Counted from the first letter of the stretch, positions 8,520 to 16,754 are shown. The stretch: 64,000 bases of DNA from Corynebacterium confusum (GCF_030408715.1 NZ_CP047202.1:894294-958293), one strand, 5' to 3'. The notes: generated by a model not told the origin, from the sequence alone. Translations and numbers: made by a program.

Positions 8520-9348
8520 TCACCGCTTGGACTACCTCCTGGATGCGGCCGGCATGGCACGCTCGACATTCTTCTACCACCAAAAACGACTCACCGCACC
8601 GGATAAACATGCCGAGCTCAAACAAGCGATCCGGGACAGTTTTCAGCGCAACAAACACCGCTACGGCTACCGGCGGGTACTGCTCGACCTGCGTAACCAG
8701 GGCTGGGTGGTCAACCACAAACTTGTCTACAAGCTCATGCGCGCCATGGGCTTGAAAGCCAAGATCCGCCAGCGCAGGCCCTACATCTCCTACACTGGCA
8801 CAATCAGCTACATCGCTGAGAACACACTCGAGCGCAACTTCACCCCCGATAGGGTCAACACTGTCTTCGTCAGCGACGTCACCGAGTTCAAAGTCGCTGG
8901 CCGCAAGGTGTATCTTTCACCGGTGATGGACCTGTTCGACCGCTCAATCGTCGCCCGCACAGTGGCCACATCGCCGTCTACGGCGTTTACCTCGGCTTCG
9001 TTGGCGCAGGCGATCAAAGCGTGTGCTCCAGAGCCGGGCTGGATGATCCACACCGATCAAGGATTCCAATACCAGCACTCATCATGGCGCACCCTGATTA
9101 GCCAGCACCAGGGAGTCCAATCGATGTCACGCAAAGGCAACTGCTACGACAACGCGGTCATGGAGAACTTCTTCGGCCACCTGAAAACCGAGATGTACCA
9201 CGGAGAAGCCTTCGACACCGTCGCAGAGTTCAACCAGGCAATCGACGAGTACATCCGGTGGTACAACACCGAACGCATCCAACAACGACTCAAGGGGCTA
9301 ACCCCGATGCAATATCGAAATCAGACCCTTGAAGCCCTAACCGCCTAG
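8520..9348 (+). pseudogene. IS3-family transposase OrfB (outer element), 3' part
   Basis: The continuation of the OrfB that starts near 1481. It opens with HRLDYLLDAAGMARSTFFYH and carries the HTH_21-like segment (RDSFQRNKHRYGYRRVLLDL). The rve integrase core follows, with aspartates in VSDVTEFK and IHTDQGFQYQ, glutamate in NAVMENFFGHLKTEM, and the tail LKGLTPMQYRNQT. Its first ~20 codons are at 1481-1536, about 7 kb upstream. Only a few codons seem to be missing between the two parts. A TTG at 8527 could act as a start, but a functional transposase needs the OrfA fusion. Confidence 0.9.
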
Positions 9349-9382
9349 AATTAAACCAGTCCAACTTTCGGGGGCCAGTTCA

Positions 9383-9402
9383 GTCTTCCCGGGGCCGTTT
9401 CT
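9383..9402 (+). terminator. Right arm of the split eno terminator
   Basis: Second copy of GTC (9383-9385), loop TT, stem arm CCCGGGGC (9388-9395), then CGTTTCT. It pairs with 957-964. As it stands it cannot form the hairpin with its partner 8.4 kb away. Confidence 0.75.
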
Positions 9403-9511
9403 GGTTGTGGCGGCACCGCCTGTGGTGTTGCGATGGCGCCTTCTTTTTTAACACCCGCCCCGCCGCGCCGCCGCTGCGTGACGGGGCGGCCACGCTAGGA
9501 TAGTGGCTTAT

Positions 9512-10162
9512 ATGGCACGCGAGAAGAAAACCCCCAGCAAGCGGCGCACCACCGTACCGGTCGCGTCGCGCTCTGCGGGGCGCTCCGGCCGGTCTGCGCG
9601 CCCGCGCCCGAAGGCTAAGCGGAAGCCGGACCGCCTGGATGTCGCCGGCTTTACCGTCATCGTCGCCGTGCTAGTGGTGGTCCTAGCCGCCATCGCCGTG
9701 CCGCTGCGTAACTTCTACCAGGGGCGCTCCGAGATCGCGCGGCTCAACGAGTCGATTGCCGCGAAGGAAGCCGAAAAGGCGCAGCTGCAGGAAGAGATCG
9801 ACCACTACCAGGACGAGGACTTCGTCAAGCAGGAAGCCCGCCGGCGCCTAGGCGTTATCGAACCGGGGGAGACCGCCTACCGCATCCTGGACTCGCAGAT
9901 GAGCCCGGATCACTCGGTGACCACCGGCAAGGACGCCGTGGAGGAGAGCAAGTCGTGGTACGCAGTGCTCTGGGACTCGCTCTCGGAAGGCGACGAGCCG
10001 CGTTCGGTGGTCTCCGGCGGGCCGAAGGATACGGGGAACAACCAGGACGAGACCTCCGAGGGCCCGGTCTCTTCGGCCGTGGAGGAGGTCATCGAGGAGT
10101 CCCACAACTCCCCGGAGCAGCCGGATCCCGTGGACCAGGGCGCGGATTACGCGCCGCAGTAG
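9512..10162 (+). CDS. ftsB: Septum formation initiator FtsB/DivIC family protein
   Basis: A bitopic cell-division protein of 216 residues. An N-terminal basic, disordered cytoplasmic tail (residues 1-45, rich in K/R/S) is followed by one membrane helix (about 48-67, VAGFTVIVAVLVVVLAAIAV). Then comes an extracytoplasmic coiled coil (about 75-105, EIARLNESIAAKEAEKAQLQ) with the family motif EDFVKQEARRRLGVIEPGE. The acidic C-terminal tail is not conserved. It should join the FtsQ/FtsL subcomplex that activates septal peptidoglycan synthesis. The start at ATG 9512 lies 9 nt after a TAGGAT box (9497-9502), suggesting a leaderless message; a GTG at 9503 is an alternative. It normally sits immediately after eno. 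Confidence 0.85.
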   Translation: MAREKKTPSKRRTTVPVASRSAGRSGRSARPRPKAKRKPDRLDVAGFTVIVAVLVVVLAAIAVPLRNFYQGRSEIARLNESIAAKEAEKAQLQEEIDHYQDEDFVKQEARRRLGVIEPGETAYRILDSQMSPDHSVTTGKDAVEESKSWYAVLWDSLSEGDEPRSVVSGGPKDTGNNQDETSEGPVSSAVEEVIEESHNSPEQPDPVDQGADYAPQ

Positions 10163-10208
10163 CGCCCCGCGCTCACGCCGGTGGGGAGTCCGTGAGACAA
10201 TAGTGTCT

Positions 10209-10754
10209 ATGACCGTGACAGATAAGGACCTCGCCACCGTCGGCCAGCAACTGGGCCGGACTCCGCGGGGTGTGCTGGAAGTTTCCTACTACACCCCGGA
10301 CGGCCAACCCGCCGTCATCAAGACCGCGCCGAAGCTGGAGGACGGCACCCCGTTTCCCACGCTGTACTACCTGACGGATCCCCGCCTGACCGCGGAGGCC
10401 TCCCGCCTCGAGGTCGCCCACGTCATGAAGTGGATGGAAGCGCGCCTGGCTGACGATGCCGACCTAGCCCGTGACTACCGCGCCGCCCACGAGCACTACC
10501 TGGCCGAGCGCAACAAGATTGCCGACCTGGGCACGGATTTTTCCGGCGGCGGGATGCCCGACCGGGTCAAGTGCCTGCATGTTTTGATCGCCTACGCGCT
10601 GGCCGAAGGCCCGCAGCACTTCCGCCTGGGCACCGAAGCCGTGGCACTCGCCGCTGAGCACGGTGAGCTGCGCGGCAGCGCCATCCCCGCCGACTGGCCG
10701 AGCGTGGCCGATCTCGGTATCGACATGAAACAGTTTGACTTCTCGAATACCTAA
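10209..10754 (+). CDS. DUF501 domain protein
   Basis: 181 residues of an actinobacterial family always found between the FtsB gene and the exopolyphosphatase gene. Typical features are the opening DLATVGQQLGRTPRGVLEV, the block FPTLYYLTDPRLTAEASRLE, and the cysteine-containing DRVKCLHVLIAYALAEGPQH, a pattern suggesting a bound metal or a catalytic residue set (D, C, H). No biochemical role is known to me. Start is taken at ATG 10209; a GTG at 10203 is in frame. It follows ftsB by 46 bases and precedes ppx by 62, likely one transcription unit. Confidence 0.85.
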   Translation: MTVTDKDLATVGQQLGRTPRGVLEVSYYTPDGQPAVIKTAPKLEDGTPFPTLYYLTDPRLTAEASRLEVAHVMKWMEARLADDADLARDYRAAHEHYLAERNKIADLGTDFSGGGMPDRVKCLHVLIAYALAEGPQHFRLGTEAVALAAEHGELRGSAIPADWPSVADLGIDMKQFDFSNT

Positions 10755-10816
10755 ACCGGGCTTCTTACCTCCTCATTCACCCGCTCGAGCAACTCGCCTA
10801 AGGATTAGACACCAGC

Positions 10817-11779
10817 ATGACTCGCGTAGCAGCAATCGACTGTGGCACCAACTCCATCCGCCTGCTCATCTCCGATGTGCAGCCCGGCGGCAAAGTCAAG
10901 GACGTCACCCGGGCCATGGAAATCATCCGCCTGGGCAAGGGCGTGGACGCGACCGGGGAAATCTCCCAGGAGGCCCTGGGCCGCGCGCGCACCGCGCTGG
11001 AGCAATTCGTTCAGCAGATGAAGTTCGAACAGGTCAAGAAGGTGCGGATGGTTGCTACCTCGGCGACGCGGGACGCGAAGAACCAGCAGGAGTTTTTCGA
11101 TCTGGCCGCGGAGCTCCTCGGGGAAATCGAACCCGGGGCCTGTGCGGAGGTCATCACCGGGGAAGAGGAGGCGCGCCTGTCCTTCAACGGCGCGGTGAGC
11201 GACCTGGCCCCGGAGCGCGCGCCGTTCTGCGTCATCGACCTGGGCGGCGGTTCGACCGAGTTCATCGTGGGCGATGAGGACGGTACCATCGACAGCTCGC
11301 ACTCCGCGCAGATGGGCTGCGTGCGCATCACCGAGCGCATCATGCCCTCCGATCCGCCGTCGGACACGGAGATCGAAATCGCCAAGGACTTCGTCGCCGA
11401 GAAGATGAAAGAGGTCTCCCAGCTGGTCAACGTGGACAAGGCCCAGACCTTCGTGGGCTGCGCCGGTACGTTCACCACCCTGTCGGCGCTGGCGCAGGGC
11501 TTGGAGCGCTACGACGCGGATGCCATCCACGGCACCGAGCTGCGTTTCGATGCCCTCCGCGTACTCCTCGACCAGCTCATGCACACTCCGGCCGATGAGC
11601 GCGTCCTCAACCCGGTCATCCACCCCGGCCGCGCCGACGTCATCGGCGGCGGCTCGGTGGCGGTCGAGGGGATCATGAACCTCATCGAAGAGCACAACGA
11701 TGCCCGCTCCTTCATTGTCTCCGAAAAGGACATCCTGGACGGCATCATCGCTGGCCTCGTCGCCGGCATGGACGCCTAG
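10817..11779 (+). CDS. ppx: Exopolyphosphatase, Ppx/GppA family
   Basis: 320 residues with the ASKHA-type ATPase fold of the Ppx/GppA family. The phosphate-1 motif is near the start (AIDCGTNSIRLLI), the central sequence is EEEARLSFNGAV, and the phosphate-2 motif is CVIDLGGGSTEFIVG. The short single-domain form, lacking the C-terminal HD-like domain, is the actinobacterial type (Ppx2-like). It removes terminal phosphates from polyphosphate or hydrolyses (p)ppGpp-related nucleotides in the cytosol. It ends the ftsB-DUF501-ppx cluster, and a tRNA gene follows. Confidence 0.92.
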   Translation: MTRVAAIDCGTNSIRLLISDVQPGGKVKDVTRAMEIIRLGKGVDATGEISQEALGRARTALEQFVQQMKFEQVKKVRMVATSATRDAKNQQEFFDLAAELLGEIEPGACAEVITGEEEARLSFNGAVSDLAPERAPFCVIDLGGGSTEFIVGDEDGTIDSSHSAQMGCVRITERIMPSDPPSDTEIEIAKDFVAEKMKEVSQLVNVDKAQTFVGCAGTFTTLSALAQGLERYDADAIHGTELRFDALRVLLDQLMHTPADERVLNPVIHPGRADVIGGGSVAVEGIMNLIEEHNDARSFIVSEKDILDGIIAGLVAGMDA

Positions 11780-11871
11780 GGCTCTTCGCCCAGAGCAACC
11801 GGCCCAGGGCAACCCGCAACCCCGTTTTCACCCGGGGCCGGTGGTGAATTAGACTCTAGAGGGTTGCACAA

Positions 11872-11948
11872 GCCCCTATAGCCCAATCGGCAGAGGCAGT
11901 TGACTTAAAATCAATTCAGTGTGGGTTCGAGTCCCACTGGGGGCACCA
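11872..11948 (+). tRNA. tRNA with anticodon UAA (tRNA-Leu), CCA encoded
   Basis: 77 nt including CCA. Acceptor arm GCCCCTA/TGGGGGC (last but one pair T-G), D arm GCC...GGC with the loop AATCGGCAGA, anticodon arm GTTGA-CTTAAAA-TCAAT giving UAA, a 5-base variable region TCAGT, and T arm GTGGG-TTCGAGT-CCCAC. The UAA anticodon reads the leucine codon UUA. The variable region is short, unlike the long arm of ordinary leucine tRNAs. Confidence 0.88.
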
Positions 11949-12224
11949 CTACCAGCGAAAACACTTCGCCGACACTGCAAAAACCTCGTTTAGTGTCCAA
12001 AAAGTGTCAAAAATTCTCCACTGTTGATAGGAACAACGGCCCCGGTGCCCGCCCAGCCCAGCCAATAGCGCCTAGCCGCGCCCATAGGTGGAGCCGGGGC
12101 TTGGACCGTGGTGGGTGCCCCGCGCGTCGAAGTTCCGCAGGTCGGGAAGCCGCAGGACCCGCTCACTGCACTTTCAAGTTGACAGCGCCGCAAGTGTCCA
12201 GCATTGTTGACTTATCACGATTAT
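11949..12224. other. Gene-free stretch after the tRNA
   Basis: No convincing reading frame. It starts A+T-rich with two close copies of GTGTC(C/A)AAAA (about 11995-12015) and ends just before a strong hairpin terminator at 12225. A TTGACA at 12178-12183 could be a -35 element of a short transcript ending at that terminator; a good -10 box is not obvious. Confidence 0.3.
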
Positions 12225-12261
12225 GCCGCACGTCCCTTGCCAGGGGCGTGCGGCCCTTTTT
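12225..12261 (+). terminator. Strong intrinsic terminator
   Basis: Stem GCCGCACG (12225-12232) with CGTGCGGC (12247-12254), extended inside by CCCT/AGGG, then CCTTTTT. It lies between the tRNA and the MFS gene and would end the tRNA transcript or a short RNA from the gene-free stretch. Confidence 0.8.
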
Positions 12262-12287
12262 AATTTGTTTTTCCAGGAGGTTGCCGG

Positions 12288-13742
12288 ATGACCACGCCCG
12301 ATCCGCGTTCCCGCTCCCTGTCAGGGGAGACCACGCTCATCATTTCGGTGCTAGCACTGACCACGTTTGTGATGCTGCTTAACGAGACGGCACTGTCGGT
12401 GGCCCTGCCGTCCATCATGGCGGAATTCGAGGTCACCTCCGCGGTCGCGCAGTGGCTGCTGACCGGCGTCTTGCTGACCATGGCCATCATGATGCCGATG
12501 ACCGGCTGGATTCTGGACCGCTTCACCACGCGCTCGGTCTACTTCTTCGCGGTCGGCGCTTTCCTTATCGGCTCCGCCGTGGCGGCCTTTTCCCCGGCGT
12601 TCGCGATTTTGCTGGGCGGTCGTGTCCTCCAAGCCGTCGGCACTGCTATCCTCCTGCCGCTGCAGATGACCGTCGTCATGACCGTCGTGCCGCCGAAGGT
12701 GCGCGGCACCGTCATGGGGGTTATCGCGATCGTCATGGCCGTCGGCCCAGCCCTGGGGCCGACGTTCGCCGGCGCGGTCATGTCCGTGTCGACCTGGCAC
12801 ACCACCTTCTGGATCATGGCCGCCCTCGTCGCCGTGGCCGCGGCCTTTGCAGCCTGGAAGCTGCGCAACGTCAGCGAGCTCAAGCGCGCCCCGCTCGACG
12901 TCCTCTCCGTGGCGCTTTCCGCCATCGCCTTCGGCGGCTTGGTCTACGGCCTGTCCTCGGTCGGTGTGCTCATCGACGGCGGCGACGGCGCCGGCGTGGT
13001 CATCGGCGTGTCCATCGCCGGCGTTGTCGGCCTCGCGCTGTTCATCTGGCGCCAGCTCACTCTGGCCCCGAGCGGCCGCGCGCTACTGGATCTCACCCCG
13101 CTGACGGTCAAGAACTTCGTCGTCGCCATCATCGTCATCGTGCTCTTCCAGGCAGCGATGCTGGGCATGGCCAACACCCTGCCGCTCTACCTCCAGGGCG
13201 CGCTGCTGACCACCGCGTTAGTCGCCGGCCTGGCCTCCCTGCCCGGCGGGCTCGTGGAGACGGTCCTTTCTCCGATCGCCGGCGCTTTCTACGACCGCGT
13301 CGGGCCCCGCCCGCTGGTCGTTCCCGGCACCATGATCGGCGCGGCGGCGCTGCTGTGGATGGGTACGGTCAATGAGGAATCCCCGGTCTGGCTCCTGGTG
13401 GTGCAGTACACCATCTTCGGCGTCGCGATGGCGCTGTCTCTGACCCCGCTGATTACCACCGCGCTGTCGTCGCTGCCGTCTGAGATCTACTCGCACGGCT
13501 CGGCCATCCTCAACACGCTGCTCCAGCTGGCTGGCGCGGCGGGCATCGCCGTGATGATCGCGATCTTCGGCCACGTCGCCGGCGCCGATGGGGGAACTCG
13601 CGCAGCCCAGGGCGACGGCGCAGCCACCGCCTTCATGGTCTGCGGCGGCCTGCTGGTGGTAGCCGTCATCGCCGCGCTCTTCCTGCGCAAGCCCGAGGAC
13701 CACGGTGAGGTCAAGACCGTGGAGAGTGCGGAGCCGGCCTAG
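12288..13742 (+). CDS. MFS drug transporter, DHA2 (14-helix) type, LmrB-like
   Basis: 484 residues, with a good AGGAGG site 7 bases before the ATG. Hydrophobic helices run throughout. The DHA2 motif C-like stretch NETALSVALPSIMAEF lies in helix 1, and WLLTGVLLTMAIMMPMTGWI and LDRFTTRSVYFFAVG give the A-motif region after helix 2. GPALGPTFAGAVM near residues 150-162 is the antiporter motif. It should export a toxic or cationic compound at the expense of proton motive force. The resemblance is to lincomycin-resistance LmrB; the substrate cannot be told. It stands alone between two terminators, with no linked regulator. Confidence 0.85.
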   Translation: MTTPDPRSRSLSGETTLIISVLALTTFVMLLNETALSVALPSIMAEFEVTSAVAQWLLTGVLLTMAIMMPMTGWILDRFTTRSVYFFAVGAFLIGSAVAAFSPAFAILLGGRVLQAVGTAILLPLQMTVVMTVVPPKVRGTVMGVIAIVMAVGPALGPTFAGAVMSVSTWHTTFWIMAALVAVAAAFAAWKLRNVSELKRAPLDVLSVALSAIAFGGLVYGLSSVGVLIDGGDGAGVVIGVSIAGVVGLALFIWRQLTLAPSGRALLDLTPLTVKNFVVAIIVIVLFQAAMLGMANTLPLYLQGALLTTALVAGLASLPGGLVETVLSPIAGAFYDRVGPRPLVVPGTMIGAAALLWMGTVNEESPVWLLVVQYTIFGVAMALSLTPLITTALSSLPSEIYSHGSAILNTLLQLAGAAGIAVMIAIFGHVAGADGGTRAAQGDGAATAFMVCGGLLVVAVIAALFLRKPEDHGEVKTVESAEPA

Positions 13743-13820
13743 AAGACCGCGGCTAGCACGACCTAAAACAATGCTGAGGCCTTAAGAGGCAGTTTGAGCA
13801 GGTGTTGCAGAATACGAAAA

Positions 13821-13846
13821 AGACCAGCCGGATGGCCGGTCTTTTA
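13821..13846. terminator. Bidirectional terminator
   Basis: AGACCAGCC (13821-13829) with GGCCGGTCT (13834-13842), one G-T pair, flanked by an A run on the left and TTTT on the right. It serves the two converging genes on either side. Confidence 0.8.
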
Positions 13847-13905
13847 ATGTGCCTAAAGCCCTCCAGCGCCCGGCTAGGCGCGCGGGGGAGGCGGGCTGGA
13901 GTGAC

Positions 13906-15501
13906 TCAGCCCAGGAACTGGCGAACCTCGGCGGGCAGCAGGTTGAGCAGCTGCTGCGGCAGAGCCTTGGAGAAGGCCAGCGTGCCGCCCACGACGGCAA
14001 TGATGCCGACTACGGCCGCGAGGATTCCGCCGATGCTAGACGACCCACCCAGGGAGGACAGCGACGACGCCGAAGACGCGGAGGAGACCGAGGAACCGGA
14101 GGACTGGGACGGTGCTTCGTCGTCCTGGCCGCTGTCGGTGTCGCAGTCGGCGGTACGGGTGTTTTCTGCAGCGCGGAAAGGAATGCCTTCGGTCACGCCG
14201 TCATCGGCCCAGAGGAAGACGGTGGTTTCTTCCTGCTTGCCGTCGGTGCACTCGCCGGTAAAGGTGTGCGTAGCGAAGCCTTCGTTGGCCACGTTGTCCA
14301 TCTCGGCCGGGCGGGCCTGGATTTCGGAGATGGCCTTCCACTCGCCATCGGCCTTGGTCAGCTCGATGGATGCGCCTTCGCAGACCTCGTCGCACAGGGC
14401 GCGCAGGACGCCGGAGTCTGCGTCGTAGTCCAGCGTCATGACACCCTCGAACGGGGACTGGTAGCGCTGCTTTAGGACCGGGGCATCGCCGGACAGATCA
14501 ACGAAGAGGACCTCGCCGTTAGCCTCGACGCCGACTGCGAACTCGCCGCCGCCCAGGGCGGAGATAGCTTCCAGGCCGGAGTTAGCACCGATTTCGCCGG
14601 TGAACTCGGATAGGTCCCATTCCTGCTCGGCGGCCAGGTCGCCGCTCTCGCTGGTCGGGGCGGCGAAGTGGAGCACGGACGGGCGGGATACATTCTTGGA
14701 TGCGTTGTCGCGCTCGGTGGCGACAAAGAGGGAGCCGTCCTTGGTCACGGTGATGCCCTCGGCATCCGGCAGGCCGCTGCCGTCCGGGTACTTCAGGTTC
14801 CACTGGCCGGCGACGGTGTAATTACCGCTCTCCACGTCGTAGTCGAGGGACAGCAGGACGCCCTCGTCGTTGTTGACAATCCAGGCGCGGCCATCGGCGT
14901 CGAAGTCGATGCCGGAGAAGTCCTCGATGGAAAACTCCTCGCCCAGGTCAACATCCTTGATGGTCTGCGGGTCGAAGGGCCACTCCGCGTCCGCAACCGG
15001 TTCGGTCTCGCCCTCGGCGATGTTGGCGGCATCGCGGGTGGGCTCACCGGTGACGGCGAACTCGCCGGTCATGTCCGGGACGCGGCCCCAGGCGGTGGCG
15101 GCGTGGCCTTCCCAGGTGGTCTCCTCGACGAGTTGACCTTCGGCATCGTAAAGCCGAACCGAGTCGTTGCCGCCCAAGCCGAAGCCGTCGTCCTCCTGGT
15201 CGGTGTAGAAGCTGAAGTAGCCACCGGATTCAATCTCGGTGCCCTCTGGGAAGACGATCGGGGTGTGGTCGTTATCATCATCGAGGATGTACCAGCCGCT
15301 GATGTCTACCGAATTCACTTCGTCGGTATTGGCCAGCTCAACCCAGTCACCGACCGGGTCGCCGTTGGACTCCACCTCGTTGATGACAACCGGGGACTTC
15401 GGGGTATCCTGCGCCAGGGCGGTGGGGACGGACAAGGCGCTGAAAGTCATTGTGGCGGCGACGGTAGCCGGGAGCCAACGACGGCGGGAAACTGCAGACA
15501 T
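13906..15501 (-). CDS. Secreted, membrane-anchored lamin-tail / phytase-like esterase protein
   Basis: 531 residues. A Sec signal (RRRWLPATVAATMTFSALSV, cut after ALA near residue 30) is followed by a lamin-tail domain (about 37-140: VINEVESNGDPVGDWVELAN ... GWYILDDD). A beta-propeller of the esterase-like phytase type comes next (about 185-445: FSGIDFDADGRAWIVNNDEG, GLPDAEGITVTKDGSLFVAT). A Ser-rich linker (about 463-490) leads to a C-terminal membrane helix (IGGILAAVVGIIAVVGGTLAF). It is therefore a surface-anchored enzyme, perhaps releasing phosphate from phytate-like or nucleic-acid-associated phosphate esters. No phosphate-starvation operator could be identified. Single gene, convergent with the MFS gene. 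Confidence 0.8.
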   Translation of the reverse strand: MSAVSRRRWLPATVAATMTFSALSVPTALAQDTPKSPVVINEVESNGDPVGDWVELANTDEVNSVDISGWYILDDDNDHTPIVFPEGTEIESGGYFSFYTDQEDDGFGLGGNDSVRLYDAEGQLVEETTWEGHAATAWGRVPDMTGEFAVTGEPTRDAANIAEGETEPVADAEWPFDPQTIKDVDLGEEFSIEDFSGIDFDADGRAWIVNNDEGVLLSLDYDVESGNYTVAGQWNLKYPDGSGLPDAEGITVTKDGSLFVATERDNASKNVSRPSVLHFAAPTSESGDLAAEQEWDLSEFTGEIGANSGLEAISALGGGEFAVGVEANGEVLFVDLSGDAPVLKQRYQSPFEGVMTLDYDADSGVLRALCDEVCEGASIELTKADGEWKAISEIQARPAEMDNVANEGFATHTFTGECTDGKQEETTVFLWADDGVTEGIPFRAAENTRTADCDTDSGQDDEAPSQSSGSSVSSASSASSLSSLGGSSSIGGILAAVVGIIAVVGGTLAFSKALPQQLLNLLPAEVRQFLG

Positions 15502-15735
15502 GGGGCAGGGTTCCTTTCTAATAGGGACAGAGAGAAAAGAGCAGACATCACCTTAAAATCCCGGGGTAGCCGGGGTTCGACAACGAGGTAAACACTAGGC
15601 AAACACTGAGGCTGCAGTCGCGACAATGTATACAGCACTCATTCAGTAAACATTCGGGAAACTCCCTGTAACTGCACGGAAACCTACCCGGCACTGTCCG
15701 GTAACCGCACAAGATCGCGCTTTAGGGTTGAAGTC

Positions 15736-16599
15736 ATGAGCACACAAGATCGTTATTTTGAAGGTCGCCGGCTTGATCGCCCGGGTGACGACATCGAAGA
15801 TCAGGGACTCGCCTTCGACATGCGCACGATGGTGAGCCGACGCCGGGTCTTAGGAATATTCGGCATTGGCGTCGGCGCGGCCGCCCTGGCCGCCTGCAGC
15901 CCCGGCGGGACGAGCACGGCCTCGCGCAGTACGGCATCGTCAGCCTCAACGATGACGAGCACCAACGCGGCCGCGAAGTACGCCGGCCAAGAGCTTACTG
16001 AGCTCAACAACGAAACCGCGGGGCCGTACCCCGGCGACGGCTCCAATGGCCCCGACATCCTGGACGAAAGCGGCGTCGAACGCCGTGACCTGACCACCTC
16101 CGTCGACGGCATCGGCTCGGTCGATGGCGTGCCCATGACACTGACGATGAAGCTCATCGACATCACCAACGACAATCAGCCGCTGGCCGGCGCCGCGGTC
16201 TACGTCTGGCACTGCAACGGTGAGGGGGAGTACTCCATGTACTCCGACGGCGTCACAGATCAAACCTGGCTGCGCGGCGTCCAGGTCACTGACGCCAACG
16301 GCAGCGTGACCTTCGATTCCATCGTTCCGGGCTGCTACAGCGGGCGCTGGCCGCACATCCACTTCGAGGTATTCACCAGCACTGACGAGATCACCGATGC
16401 CTCCAATTCCGTGCTGACCTCGCAGATTGTCGTGCCGGTAGAAATCGCTCGAGCCTGCTACGACGACAGTGCCTATGCGGGCTCGCTCGACAACCTCAAC
16501 AACATCACTCTGGACACCGACAACGTATTCTCCGACGGCTGGGGCGCACAGACCCCTACGATATCCGGCCGTCGAAGACGGCCGGCTATCAGCTGGTGA
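15736..16599 (+). CDS. Intradiol dioxygenase-like lipoprotein, 3' end frameshifted
   Basis: Opens with a cytoplasmic-looking stretch, then SRRRVLGIFGIGVGAAALAA followed by C at residue 55: a twin-arginine (SRRRVLG) signal with lipobox AAC. The ring-cleavage domain has the non-haem iron ligands of intradiol dioxygenases: tyrosines in GEYSMY and PGCYSGR and the two histidines in WPHIHFEV. Near 16567-16583, within the inverted repeat GGCCGTC-GAA-GACGGCC, the frame is lost: translation ends in RRRRPAISW at 16599. A different frame continues GYQLVIDVPVDITDKTTGG and a Gly/Pro-rich tail to a stop at 16752-16754. Intact relatives read through. The catalytic core is present, so the product may still fold; a sequencing error at the hairpin is possible. 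Confidence 0.75.
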   Translation: MSTQDRYFEGRRLDRPGDDIEDQGLAFDMRTMVSRRRVLGIFGIGVGAAALAACSPGGTSTASRSTASSASTMTSTNAAAKYAGQELTELNNETAGPYPGDGSNGPDILDESGVERRDLTTSVDGIGSVDGVPMTLTMKLIDITNDNQPLAGAAVYVWHCNGEGEYSMYSDGVTDQTWLRGVQVTDANGSVTFDSIVPGCYSGRWPHIHFEVFTSTDEITDASNSVLTSQIVVPVEIARACYDDSAYAGSLDNLNNITLDTDNVFSDGWGAQTPTISGRRRRPAISW

Positions 16600-16602
16600 T
16601 CG

Positions 16603-16754
16603 ATGTGCCCGTCGACATCACCGACAAGACGACCGGCGGACAACCGCCTGCCGGCGGCAGTGGCCCGGGCCAAGGCGAGCCCGGCGAAGGTGGACCAGGT
16701 GGCGGCGGCCCGGGCGAAGGCGGCGGCACACCCCCGGAGCCACCGGCCAACTAG
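16603..16754 (+). pseudogene. Out-of-frame C-terminal tail of the dioxygenase-like gene
   Basis: The frame beginning at GGC 16584 gives GYQLVIDVPVDITDKT and then a low-complexity tail of Gly, Pro and Glu ending PPEPPAN at 16754. It lacks its own start or ribosome site and is the displaced end of the preceding gene. Confidence 0.7.

Larger units (their letters stand above)
967..9382 (+). mobile_element. Outer IS3-family element, split by a ~7-kb block
   Basis: Terminal inverted repeats are TGAACTGCTCCCCATTAGTT at the left end (967 on) and the matching TGAACTGGCCCCCGAAAGTT read on the reverse strand at the right end (to 9382). Both ends are flanked by GTC (964-966 and 9383-9385), a 3-bp target duplication usual for IS3. 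The element's own DNA is 967-1536 and 8520-9382; everything between is foreign. OrfA is complete, OrfB is broken in two. Matching outer duplications show that the two outer ends belong to one original insertion event. Confidence 0.85.

Noticed and set aside
11872..12224. The tRNA as attachment site of an integrated element
   Set aside because: I looked for a second copy of the tRNA 3' end in the window and saw none, and there is no integrase near it.
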